A stretch of DNA of 17,158 bases. It comes from CAYMRB01 sp964392615. Its GTDB lineage: Bacteria > Planctomycetota > UBA8108. Shown here piece after piece: positions 1 to 6,566 of the stretch. Within the stretch, counting starts at the first letter, position 1; each line of letters begins with the position of its first letter. The translations under genes and the position numbers were made by a program. The stretch lies in contig CAYMRB010000204.1 of the NCBI GenBank assembly GCA_964392615.1, positions 1 to 17,158 on the forward strand, read 5' to 3'. The notes under the pieces were generated by a model, which was not told where the DNA came from, ran no database searches, and saw only the letters and a list, made by a program, of their open reading frames with translations.

Positions 1-74
1 AGTCGGGGTCGGAGTCGGAGTCGGAGTCGGAGTCGGAGTCGGAGTCGGAGTCGGGATCGGAGTCGGACTCGGAG
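1..74 (+). repeat. GGAGTC hexanucleotide tandem repeat encoding a Ser-Glu tract
   Basis: About eleven near-perfect copies of the 6-bp unit GGAGTC run from the window edge, with single-base variants near 6, 54 and 66. In the frame of the DUF748 gene each unit encodes Ser-Glu, giving an acidic flexible linker just before the folded domain. The unit is a multiple of three, so copy-number change would alter linker length without a frameshift. The true left boundary is not visible. Confidence 0.9.
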
Positions 75-1493
75 CCCGCCATGCCCGAGTTCCGCCTCGA
101 CCTACTCTTCGTCGAGGGGCTCGACTTCCGGTTCGAGGACACGACCGGCTCGCGCCCGACGGTCGTGCCGCTCACGGGCCTCGATTTCGAGGTCACTCGG
201 TTGAGCTCGCGCGCGTGGACGCACAGCGAGCCGTTCCGGTTCAACGTGCTGCTGGAGTCCGGCGAGGTCGAGCTGCCGAAGCGCGATACGACCAACTTCC
301 TGGCCGCCATCGTCAAGGACACGGCGAGCGTCGTGGCGGGCGAGGATGCCGCGCAGGCGGAGCTCGAGAAGCGTCCGCTGTTCGAGGAGATCTCCGCTGC
401 GGGTCAGCTCGCGCTCGGACCGGAGCCGTCCGGGTGGGTCAAGTCGAGCATCAGCTCGCTCGAGCTCGGCGCCTTCAAGGGCACGGTGGAGTCGTTCAAC
501 GTCATTATCGAAGGCGGCACGCTCGACAGCGGCGTCGCGGCGCGCTTCCGTCCGGGCGGCGAGCTCGATGTCGACACGCAGACCGTGCTGACCGAGCTGT
601 CGATGACCGAGCCGGAGAACGGCCTGATTCGCCGACACCTGAAGCTGCCGGCGCCGCTCGACGTCGCGCTGTTCATCCTCCGCGACGCCGACGGCGCGAT
701 CACGCTGCCCGTCGGATTCGCTCTCGAGGACGGCAAGCCGAGCTTGGCCGCGTTGGGCGCCGAGTTCATCGCGGTGCTCGGCGGGCTGATCCTCGACGCG
801 ATCCAGGCGTCGCCGTTCCGGCTGGCGCAGAGCATGCTCGAGGTCGCCGGGCTGAGCGCGGACATGGAGCCGCCGGAGGAGACCGACCAGACCGTGCGCG
901 TCCTGTTCACGGCCGGCGACGCACACATGACGCTGGCGGAAGAGGAGAAGCTCGAGGCGCTGGCCGAGCAGCTGCGCGCGGACGATCAGCTCCACCTGCG
1001 AGTGGGGCACGAGGTCGGCGCGGCCGACATCGAGCGAGCGCGCGTGTTCGCGAATCCGTCGCGCGCCGAGTGCGAGGAGCTGATCACGCGACTCAGGCAG
1101 CGACGCGGCGAGCTCGAGCGCGCGGCCGACGACCTCGCGATCGGGCTGCGCGACGCCGTGCGGCGGTCGGACGCCGGCGTCGAGAAGCTGCGCGAGGAGA
1201 GCGAGTCGATCCACCGCGAGCTCGGCGTCACCGAGAACGCGCTCGACCAGGTCTACGATCTTCTGCGCCCCGGCAGCGAGCGTCAGGCGCCGCGCCGGCT
1301 GCGCAAGGCGTGCGTGACGCTTGCCGAGCTGCGGCTCGAGAGGGTGTACCGCGCGCTTCTCGTGCTCGACGTACCGGACATCGAGCGGCGCGTCGAGCAG
1401 CCGACCCCGCGCTTCCGCCAGCCGTCGCGCGACGGCGGAGGTGCCGTCAGTATCACGCCGGTCGTGCAGCAATCGAAGGCGCCGGAAGAGTAA
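3..1493 (+). CDS. AsmA-like / DUF748 family envelope protein, C-terminal part (5' end outside the window)
   Basis: The frame is open to the left edge, so the gene is partial. The first 24 visible residues are a Ser-Glu-rich repeat; an AsmA/DUF748-type region follows directly. Supporting motifs are RLDLLFVEGLDFRFED, the basic-hydrophobic stretch VVPLTGLDFEV, and LPAPLDVALFILRDADGAITLPV followed near 800-830 by an ILDAIQASPFR-like segment typical of DUF748 proteins. The last third is charged and probably helical or coiled-coil, beginning with a degenerate OmpA-like segment (VRVLFTAGDAHMTLAEEEKLEAL) and ending in a polar tail. Relatives are large periplasm-spanning or envelope-associated proteins linked to outer-membrane homeostasis. 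An ATG at 81 has a GGAG 6 nt upstream and is a possible start, but that product would lack any signal peptide or anchor and begin inside the domain, so read-through from upstream is preferred. It lies 36 bp before the lipoprotein gene and is probably cotranscribed. Confidence is good for the family and lower for the function. Confidence 0.72.
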   Translation, partial: SGSESESESESESESESGSESDSEPAMPEFRLDLLFVEGLDFRFEDTTGSRPTVVPLTGLDFEVTRLSSRAWTHSEPFRFNVLLESGEVELPKRDTTNFLAAIVKDTASVVAGEDAAQAELEKRPLFEEISAAGQLALGPEPSGWVKSSISSLELGAFKGTVESFNVIIEGGTLDSGVAARFRPGGELDVDTQTVLTELSMTEPENGLIRRHLKLPAPLDVALFILRDADGAITLPVGFALEDGKPSLAALGAEFIAVLGGLILDAIQASPFRLAQSMLEVAGLSADMEPPEETDQTVRVLFTAGDAHMTLAEEEKLEALAEQLRADDQLHLRVGHEVGAADIERARVFANPSRAECEELITRLRQRRGELERAADDLAIGLRDAVRRSDAGVEKLREESESIHRELGVTENALDQVYDLLRPGSERQAPRRLRKACVTLAELRLERVYRALLVLDVPDIERRVEQPTPRFRQPSRDGGGAVSITPVVQQSKAPEE

Positions 1494-1516
1494 CGCCCGA
1501 CAATCCCTCGGACAAC

Positions 1517-1522
1517 AAGGAG
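1517..1522 (+). promoter_or_regulatory. Ribosome binding site of the small lipoprotein gene
   Basis: AAGGAG lies 7 nt upstream of the ATG at 1530. It is a strong Shine-Dalgarno match and fixes the start of the 130-residue protein. Confidence 0.8.
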
Positions 1523-1529
1523 AACGAAC

Positions 1530-1922
1530 ATGAGAAGAGCCCTGCTCGCCCTGACCGTCCTGTCGTGCCTCGCCGCGTCGACCGGCTGCACGTTCGTCGG
1601 CAAGGTTCCGGCGGCCGATTTCCACGGCGTGCCCGGGCCGCAGGGCAAGCCGATCGAGTACTACTCGGCGACGCGCGTCGGCGTTCACTTCCTGTTCATC
1701 TTCCCGCTGCCGCTCGACGTGTCCGTGACCAGCACGGTGCGCGACATGGCGGAGCAGATCCACGCGGACGGCGGCGAGTCAATCGATATCACGCAGTCCG
1801 GCAGCCACGTGATGTGGTACTTGTTCCCGCCGTTCACGTTCTTCGTGCACCCGGTGGTCGCGAGCGCGGCCGCGATGGTCGAGGTCGGCGAGGCCGACGA
1901 GACGCCGGAGGCGGGGAAATGA
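1530..1922 (+). CDS. Small putative lipoprotein of unknown function
   Basis: This is a 130-residue protein that I do not recognise. The N terminus is basic then hydrophobic (MRRALLALTVL) and leads to a Cys at residue 20 (AASTGC) resembling a lipobox; Cys13 (VLSC) is an alternative. The -3 residue before Cys20 is Ser, which is atypical, so lipidation is probable but not certain. The mature part has two hydrophobic stretches (around residues 50-66, FLFIFPLPLDV, and 92-112, VMWYLFPPFTFFVHPVV), which could be membrane-associated or buried strands, and an acidic tail. The start is set by a strong RBS. The stop overlaps the start of the DUF481 gene by four bases (ATGA), and the DUF748 gene ends 36 bp upstream, so the three genes look like one envelope operon with translational coupling. 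Confidence 0.75.
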   Translation: MRRALLALTVLSCLAASTGCTFVGKVPAADFHGVPGPQGKPIEYYSATRVGVHFLFIFPLPLDVSVTSTVRDMAEQIHADGGESIDITQSGSHVMWYLFPPFTFFVHPVVASAAAMVEVGEADETPEAGK

Positions 1923-3067
1923 CGCGCGCGGTACGCACGACGCTCGCCGCCGCGATGCTGGTCACCGCGTGCGGGCTCGCCCGTGCCCAGGGCGACGAGG
2001 CAGCGCCCGACGCGACGAAGGCGGTGGCGGACAACACGGCGGCGGCGCAGCCGGCGATCGTCATCCGCTGCGCCGACGGCACCGTCATCCGCGCGCTCGA
2101 GATCGTCACCATGGACGCCGAAACGCTGCGCGTCAGGACGGCGCTGCTCGACGAGCTCGAGGTGCGCTGGCCTCAGGTGCGCTCGATCGAGTCCGGCCAG
2201 GCGCTGCGGCTCGAGTTCAAGGACGGCCGCGAGGTCACGGGAATGCTGCGGCCGTTGAGCCCGGGGCGCGTCGAGCTCGTGCCGATCGACGGTCGGGCGT
2301 CACATCCACGGCCCGTCGAGCGCATCTCGCTCGGCGATGTGCACGGCATCCACCGCTCCGACGACGCGAAGCTCGTCGGCCGCGGCCTCCTTCACGCCGG
2401 CGCCAGCGTCGTCGACGGCAACTCGCAGGGTCGCAGCGTCAGTCTGCTCGGCGAGTTCGAGGTGCGCTATCAGCCGCACCGCTTCAGCGCCGACGCGGCG
2501 TGGAACTACGGCGATCGCAGCGGCGTGCCGAACATGCGCAACACGCGCGGCTCGGCGCGATACGACTACTTCATCACCGATCGTCTCTACGGGTGGACGA
2601 GCGTCCTCGCCGAAGAGGACCACTTCCGGGATCTCGACCTGCGCACGGCCCTCAGCGTCGGCCCGGGCTGGCAGTTCGTCGACGTCGGCGACTACCCGAA
2701 CGACTACTTCAAGGGCTACCGCTACTTCAACGAGGTCGAGTTTGCCGGCGAGGCCGGTCTGGCGTGGGTGAAGGAGGACTACCACCGTGGCCGCGGCAAT
2801 GACTACCTCGCCGCGCGCTGGCACGCCCGCATCGAGTGGCCGTTCTACCCCGGCGTGTACCTGTTCCACCGCCACGAGGGCTTTCCGAGCCTCGAGGACG
2901 CGAAGGATGTGTTCGTGCGATCGGAGCAGGGTGTTCGGGTCGACGTGTGGCGCGGCCTGACCGCGTCGTTCCAGGTCAACTGGTATTGGGACAACACGCC
3001 GGCGCCCGGGCGCGGCCGCGACGAGCTCCTGTATCTGTTCACGGTCGGCTACACGGCGAGCTTCTGA
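1919..3067 (+). CDS. DUF481-family outer-membrane beta-barrel protein (YdiY-like)
   Basis: This is a 382-residue exported protein. Residues 1-23 look like a signal peptide (MTRAVRTTLAAAMLV then ARA-Q); LVTAC at 14-18 could be misread as a lipobox. Residues 46-145 contain two copies of a small beta motif (RCADGTVIRALEIVTMD and EFKDGREVTGMLRPL, each followed by a V-x-x-I element), as often precedes DUF481. From about residue 153 to the end come alternating aromatic/hydrophobic strands typical of DUF481 barrels (LLGEFEVRY, GSARYDYFITDRLYGW, VGPGWQFV, AARWHARIEW, ASFQVNWYWD). The chain ends in Phe (LFTVGYTASF), matching the outer-membrane barrel C-terminal signal. The ATG at 1919 overlaps the upstream stop. 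Known relatives include the salt-induced E. coli YdiY; ligand and transport role are unknown. Confidence 0.8.
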   Translation: MTRAVRTTLAAAMLVTACGLARAQGDEAAPDATKAVADNTAAAQPAIVIRCADGTVIRALEIVTMDAETLRVRTALLDELEVRWPQVRSIESGQALRLEFKDGREVTGMLRPLSPGRVELVPIDGRASHPRPVERISLGDVHGIHRSDDAKLVGRGLLHAGASVVDGNSQGRSVSLLGEFEVRYQPHRFSADAAWNYGDRSGVPNMRNTRGSARYDYFITDRLYGWTSVLAEEDHFRDLDLRTALSVGPGWQFVDVGDYPNDYFKGYRYFNEVEFAGEAGLAWVKEDYHRGRGNDYLAARWHARIEWPFYPGVYLFHRHEGFPSLEDAKDVFVRSEQGVRVDVWRGLTASFQVNWYWDNTPAPGRGRDELLYLFTVGYTASF

Positions 3068-3190
3068 GCGGCTCCGGCGGGCTCACCGCAAGGCGATAGC
3101 GCGCGAGTTTCCGCCCGGTAGGCGGTAAGATGGCGCTGGTTGAATGGGACCGGGAACGGCGTCTTTCACCATCGCTTCATAGGATCGAAC

Positions 3191-4672
3191 GTGAGCCCGC
3201 TGACACGTAGCGTCGTGGCGGTCGGGGTTCTCGTCGTGGTCGCGGCTTCGTCGGCTCGCGCCCAGGTCGAACCTCCGCCCGAACTGATCGTACGGTACCC
3301 GTACCTGCAGCTTCTCTTCGATACGTCCGTCGAGATCCGCTGGACGACGTCGGACGATGTCGTCGGCGCCGTGCGGTACGCACGGGGCGACGAGCCGTTC
3401 CGCGAGGTCACCGGACCGATCAAGGTCGAGCACCGCATCCGGCTCGAGGGGCTGGAGCCCGCGACGCAGTACCGCTACGAGGTGCTCTGCGACGGCGAGG
3501 TCGTCTTGTCCGGCAACGACTTCCGCTTCCGAACGGCGCCCCCGACCGGTCAGGGGGAGTTTCGGGCTGTGGTCATCGGTGACAGCGGCATCGGCACGGA
3601 GAATCAGTATCTCGTCGCCGAGGTCGTCGAGTCGATCGGCGCCGACATCTTCCTGCACACCGGCGACCTGATCTATCGCGGCACGGTCGACGACGCGATC
3701 TTCATGCCCTACCGGCCGACGCTGTCGAAGACGTGTCTCTTCCCGACACGCGGCAACCACGATGACCTGATCGAGTGGCAGGGCTACGCGTGGCGGGAGC
3801 TCTTCGGCGTGCCTGAGGACGAGCCCGGCCGACCCGGCATGTACTGTGCATACGATTGGGGGCCGGCGCGTTTCGTCGTGCTCGACTACTACAGCTCCGA
3901 GAGGGACGACGCCTTGCAGCTGGAGTTCGCCGAGACGGAGTTCCGCGCCGCGCGCGAGCGCGACGTGCGGTGGCTCATCGCCTACCTGCACGTGCCGCCC
4001 TTCACGACCGGCTCGCATTCGAATTGGCGCACGCTGGCCCGCGAGCGCCTGCCGGTCCTGTGCGATCGGTACCAAGTTGATCTCGTCATGTCGGGGCACG
4101 ACCACAACTATCAGCGCACGTGGCCGGTGCGCGAAGGCGTCGTGCGCGACGGCTGGCAGGACCCGGAGTTCGTGCGCCCGCGCGGCACGGTGTACGTCGT
4201 CACGGGCGGCGGCGGCGCGTTCCTGTATCGCCATTGGGACGGGTCGCCCGACGAGCCGGTGATGCACACGTTCCACTCCGTTCTCCACGCCGTGCAGCTC
4301 GATGTGAGCGAGAGCCGGCTGCGCCTGCAGGCGATCACGACCACCGGCAGCGTGATCGACGATTTCTCGCTCGTGAAGGAGGGCGAACGGCCGCCATTCA
4401 CGATTCGGCCCGGAGATCCCAACGGTGACGGTATCGTGGACATCGCCGACGTGATCGCGACGCTGCGCTATCTGTTCTCGGGCCCGGGCGAGGGGCGGTT
4501 TTGTCCCGCCGCTGCGCGGACGGGATCGGCCGATCGCCCCCTGTCGATCGGTGACGGGCTTCGCCTTCTCCGCTTTCTCTTCGCGGGAGAAGCGCCGCCG
4601 CCGGCGCCGTTCCCCGACTGCGGCGAAGTCGACGTCGCGCGCGACGCGGGTTGTCAGGTCACCGGTTGCTGA
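3191..4672 (+). CDS. Secreted purple-acid-phosphatase-like metallophosphoesterase with C-terminal dockerin
   Basis: This is a 493-residue protein. The GTG at 3191 is chosen because it begins a clean signal peptide (MSPLTRSVVAVGVLVVVAAS, cleavage near ARA-Q at 24-25) with AGGA 6 nt upstream; a TTG at 3140 would add 17 polar residues. Residues 29-116 form a fibronectin-III-like N-terminal domain seen in purple acid phosphatases (VEIRWTTSDDV, LEPATQYRYEV, FRFRTAP). Residues 125-350 are the calcineurin-like catalytic domain with all metal-ligand motifs: GDSG (130-133), GDLIY (158-162, whose Tyr is the purple-enzyme tyrosinate position), GNHD (188-191), LHVPPF (266-271) and GHDHNYQR (302-309). The expected activity is hydrolysis of phosphomonoesters by a dinuclear metal centre outside the cytoplasm. 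Residues 407-475 are a dockerin: the first calcium loop (DPNGDGIVDIAD) is canonical, while the second lacks the acidic residues. It may dock to the cohesin-like proteins at 7795-11840, which is inference. Confidence 0.88.
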   Translation: MSPLTRSVVAVGVLVVVAASSARAQVEPPPELIVRYPYLQLLFDTSVEIRWTTSDDVVGAVRYARGDEPFREVTGPIKVEHRIRLEGLEPATQYRYEVLCDGEVVLSGNDFRFRTAPPTGQGEFRAVVIGDSGIGTENQYLVAEVVESIGADIFLHTGDLIYRGTVDDAIFMPYRPTLSKTCLFPTRGNHDDLIEWQGYAWRELFGVPEDEPGRPGMYCAYDWGPARFVVLDYYSSERDDALQLEFAETEFRAARERDVRWLIAYLHVPPFTTGSHSNWRTLARERLPVLCDRYQVDLVMSGHDHNYQRTWPVREGVVRDGWQDPEFVRPRGTVYVVTGGGGAFLYRHWDGSPDEPVMHTFHSVLHAVQLDVSESRLRLQAITTTGSVIDDFSLVKEGERPPFTIRPGDPNGDGIVDIADVIATLRYLFSGPGEGRFCPAAARTGSADRPLSIGDGLRLLRFLFAGEAPPPAPFPDCGEVDVARDAGCQVTGC

Positions 4673-4901
4673 CGTCCCGGATTCGCGAGACGGCACCGCG
4701 GTCCCGAACCCGTCGGAATCCGGTTTCGCGGCGCAGCCCGGTTTGGGTACGATTCGACGAGTAGCGTTGAACAACGTGCCCCGGCGCGAGGCCCGCAAAG
4801 CTGCTTGGCAGCCCTCGTTGGACGGTCCGCCAGGCTCCTCGCCGCCAGAACTCGACATCGTCCGGGGAAACCGTGACTCGCAACGTGGAACGGACCTCGG
4901 G
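4673..4901 (+). other. Intergenic region upstream of the oxidoreductase gene
   Basis: About 230 bp lie between the phosphatase stop and the oxidoreductase RBS. Short ORFs here are shadows. I see no convincing sigma70 or sigma54 promoter and no strong terminator hairpin, although the region presumably carries the promoter of the downstream gene. Confidence 0.5.
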
Positions 4902-4908
4902 GAGGAGG
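4901..4908 (+). promoter_or_regulatory. Ribosome binding site of the Gfo/Idh/MocA gene
   Basis: GGAGGAGG ends 4 nt before the ATG at 4913. It is a near-perfect anti-Shine-Dalgarno match and decides that start, which also begins exactly at the Tat signal. Confidence 0.8.
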
Positions 4909-4912
4909 CCTC

Positions 4913-6340
4913 ATGTCCCGTCAAACGCGTCGATCGTTTCTCAAGAAGACCGCCAGCGGCGTCGTGCTGAGCTCGTTCGCCATCGCCGGCACCGACGCAT
5001 CGGCGCGCGTGCTCGGCGCGAACGAGCGCATCCGCGTCGGCGTCGCAGGGATTCACGGCCGCGGGCGCAATCACATCAGCGCGTTCAAGGGCATGGCCAA
5101 TGTCGAGGTCTCCCACCTCATCGATCCGGACTCGAGCCTGTTCGCGGGGCGCAGCAAGGACGCGGGCGGCAAGCCGACCTGCGTGCAGGACATCCGCAAG
5201 GCGCTCGAGGACAAGACGCTCAACGTCGTGTCGATCGCCACGACGAACCATTGGCACTCGCCCATCGCGCTGTGGGCGTGTCAGGCCGGCAAGGACGTCT
5301 ACGTCGAGAAGCCGCTGAGTCACAACGTCTTCGAGGGGCGCAAGGTCGTCGAAGCAGCGCGCAAGTACGACCGCATCGTGCAGCACGGCACACAGCAGCG
5401 CGCGAGCGGCGGGCGTGCGAAGGAGCTCGCGGCCGTGCAGTCCGGCAAGTACGGCAAGCTCCTCGTGTCGAAGGGCTACTGCTGCAAGCCGCGCTGGAGC
5501 ATCGGGTACAAGAAGGTCACTGCGCCGCCGGCGCATCTCGACTTCGACATCTGGCTCGGCCCGGCGCCGGAGCAGCCGTACCACGGCAACCTCGTGCACT
5601 ACGACTGGCATTGGTTCTGGGACACGGGCAACGGCGACATCGGCAACCAGGGCGTCCACGAGATCGACGTGATGCGCTGGGCGATCCCCGGCGCGACGCT
5701 GCCGACGAAGGTCTGGAGCCTCGGCGGCCGCTTCGCGTATCAGGACCAGGGCGAGACGCCGAACACGCAGATGGCCGTCTTCGAGTTCGGTGACGTGCTG
5801 GGTGTCTTCGAGGTCCGCGGTCTGGTCGGTGGGAAGTCGCGCGACAGCCGCAGGGTCGCGAACGAGTTCTACACGACCGAAGGCATGATCACGGGTGGCA
5901 AGTTCCACCCGAGCGGCGGCGGCAAGGCCGAGAAGCTGGCCGATTGCGGCGGCGGCGTGCAGCCGGGTGGCATCTTCGGCAACTTCATGAATTGCGTGCG
6001 CAGCCGCAAGCGCGACGAGCTCAACGCCGAGGCCCTCGAGGGGCACTACTCGGCGGCGCTGTGCCACCTCGCCAACGCGTCGTACCGCCTCGGCGACGTG
6101 GTGCCGTTCGACAACGATCGCAAGGCGTTCGGCGACGACAAGGTCGTCCTCGACACGTTCAAGGCGCTCGAGAACAACCTGACGCACGGCGTGCGACTGA
6201 AGCTCGACGGGCTCAAGTACCGCCTCGGGCGGACGCTGGCGTTCGACCCCGCGAAGGAGAAGTTCGTCGGCGATGCGCAGGCGGACAAGCTCCTGACGCG
6301 CGAGTACCGCGCGCCGTACGTCGTGCCCGAGACCGTCTGA
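4913..6340 (+). CDS. Tat-exported Gfo/Idh/MocA-family oxidoreductase
   Basis: This is a 475-residue protein. A twin-arginine signal is at the N terminus (RRSFLK at 6-11, then a hydrophobic stretch to about residue 30). The Rossmann NAD(P)-binding domain starts at residue 39 with IRVGVAGIHGRGRNH, whose glycine pattern is a GxHGRG variant. TNHWHSPIA (111-118) and the family motif VEKPLSHN (131-138, catalytic-type Lys133) follow, then a C-terminal alpha/beta domain with GDIGNQGVHEIDVMRW (241-256) containing the conserved His249. This layout matches the bacterial-type Gfo/Idh/MocA proteins abundant in Planctomycetota, which oxidise or rearrange sugars and cyclitols with a tightly bound nicotinamide cofactor. 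The substrate cannot be told from sequence. It converges with a Tat-signal TIM-barrel isomerase gene, suggesting a shared periplasmic sugar pathway (inference). Confidence 0.9.
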   Translation: MSRQTRRSFLKKTASGVVLSSFAIAGTDASARVLGANERIRVGVAGIHGRGRNHISAFKGMANVEVSHLIDPDSSLFAGRSKDAGGKPTCVQDIRKALEDKTLNVVSIATTNHWHSPIALWACQAGKDVYVEKPLSHNVFEGRKVVEAARKYDRIVQHGTQQRASGGRAKELAAVQSGKYGKLLVSKGYCCKPRWSIGYKKVTAPPAHLDFDIWLGPAPEQPYHGNLVHYDWHWFWDTGNGDIGNQGVHEIDVMRWAIPGATLPTKVWSLGGRFAYQDQGETPNTQMAVFEFGDVLGVFEVRGLVGGKSRDSRRVANEFYTTEGMITGGKFHPSGGGKAEKLADCGGGVQPGGIFGNFMNCVRSRKRDELNAEALEGHYSAALCHLANASYRLGDVVPFDNDRKAFGDDKVVLDTFKALENNLTHGVRLKLDGLKYRLGRTLAFDPAKEKFVGDAQADKLLTREYRAPYVVPETV

Positions 6341-6366
6341 TCCGATCGGATCGATTGTCGGGGGCT

Positions 6367-6412
6367 CGTGGGAGAGAGAGCAGCGGGGGCCGGGCCCCGC
6401 GCCCCGGCCCCC
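6367..6412. repeat. 18-nt motif plus hairpin, copy 1 (possible REP-like element or terminator)
   Basis: CGTGGGAGAGAGAGCAGC (6367-6384) is followed at once by a perfect 10-bp inverted repeat, GGGGGCCGGG (6385-6394) with CCCGGCCCCC (6403-6412), around an 8-nt loop. It lies 26 bp after the oxidoreductase stop, where a terminator would be expected, but there is no U-tract. The same 18-nt motif heads a different hairpin just beyond the N gap. Because the sequence up to the gap is almost pure G/C, this copy could also be a degraded consensus at a contig end. Confidence 0.6.
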
Positions 6413-6422
6413 CACCGGCCAC

Positions 6423-6432
6423 NNNNNNNNNN
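6423..6432. other. Assembly gap (10 Ns)
   Basis: Ten unknown bases lie between convergent genes. Exactly ten Ns is a common placeholder for a gap of unknown size. The gap is flanked on the left by the copy-1 hairpin and abuts the copy-2 motif on the right, so the true distance may differ and the two copies may represent one locus. Confidence 0.98.
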
Positions 6433-6475
6433 CGTGGGAGAGAGAGCAGCGGGAACGGCGCGCGTCGCCGTTCCC
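6433..6475. terminator. 18-nt motif plus hairpin, copy 2 (candidate bidirectional terminator)
   Basis: CGTGGGAGAGAGAGCAGC (6433-6450) is followed by the perfect 10-bp inverted repeat GGGAACGGCG (6451-6460) and CGCCGTTCCC (6466-6475) with a 5-nt loop. It sits between convergent genes, about 90 bp past the isomerase stop on the minus strand, and is well placed to stop transcription from both sides. No clear U-run follows, so intrinsic termination is uncertain. It could equally be a dispersed REP-like palindromic element. Confidence 0.55.
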
Positions 6476-6566
6476 GCTTAGTCTCCAGTTCGCGAGCGAA
6501 CGGTTGTCCCGTCGATCAAGTCGATGAAGGTCGACTGACGCTACCGGGCCCCGTTCGACCGGGCGG

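Noticed and set aside
102..1763. 553-codon minus-strand frame opposite the DUF748 gene
   Set aside because: Arg- and Leu-rich shadow with no recognisable motif; the plus frame matches a known family.
215..1918. Upstream extension of the DUF481 frame to an ATG at 215
   Set aside because: The extension overlaps two genes in another frame and is Arg-rich filler. The signal peptide begins at 1919.
3126..3131. TAAGAT as a -10 box before the phosphatase gene
   Set aside because: No acceptable -35 element lies 16-18 bp upstream.
4806..4822. Possible sigma54 promoter (TTGGCAG then TTGG) upstream of the oxidoreductase
   Set aside because: The -12 element lacks GC and the spacing to the -24 GG is off by one, so it does not fit the consensus.
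6488..6501. Palindrome GTTCGC/GCGAAC near the isomerase 3' end
   Set aside because: Only a 6-bp stem with a 2-nt loop; too weak to call a terminator or operator next to the stronger hairpin at 6451-6475.
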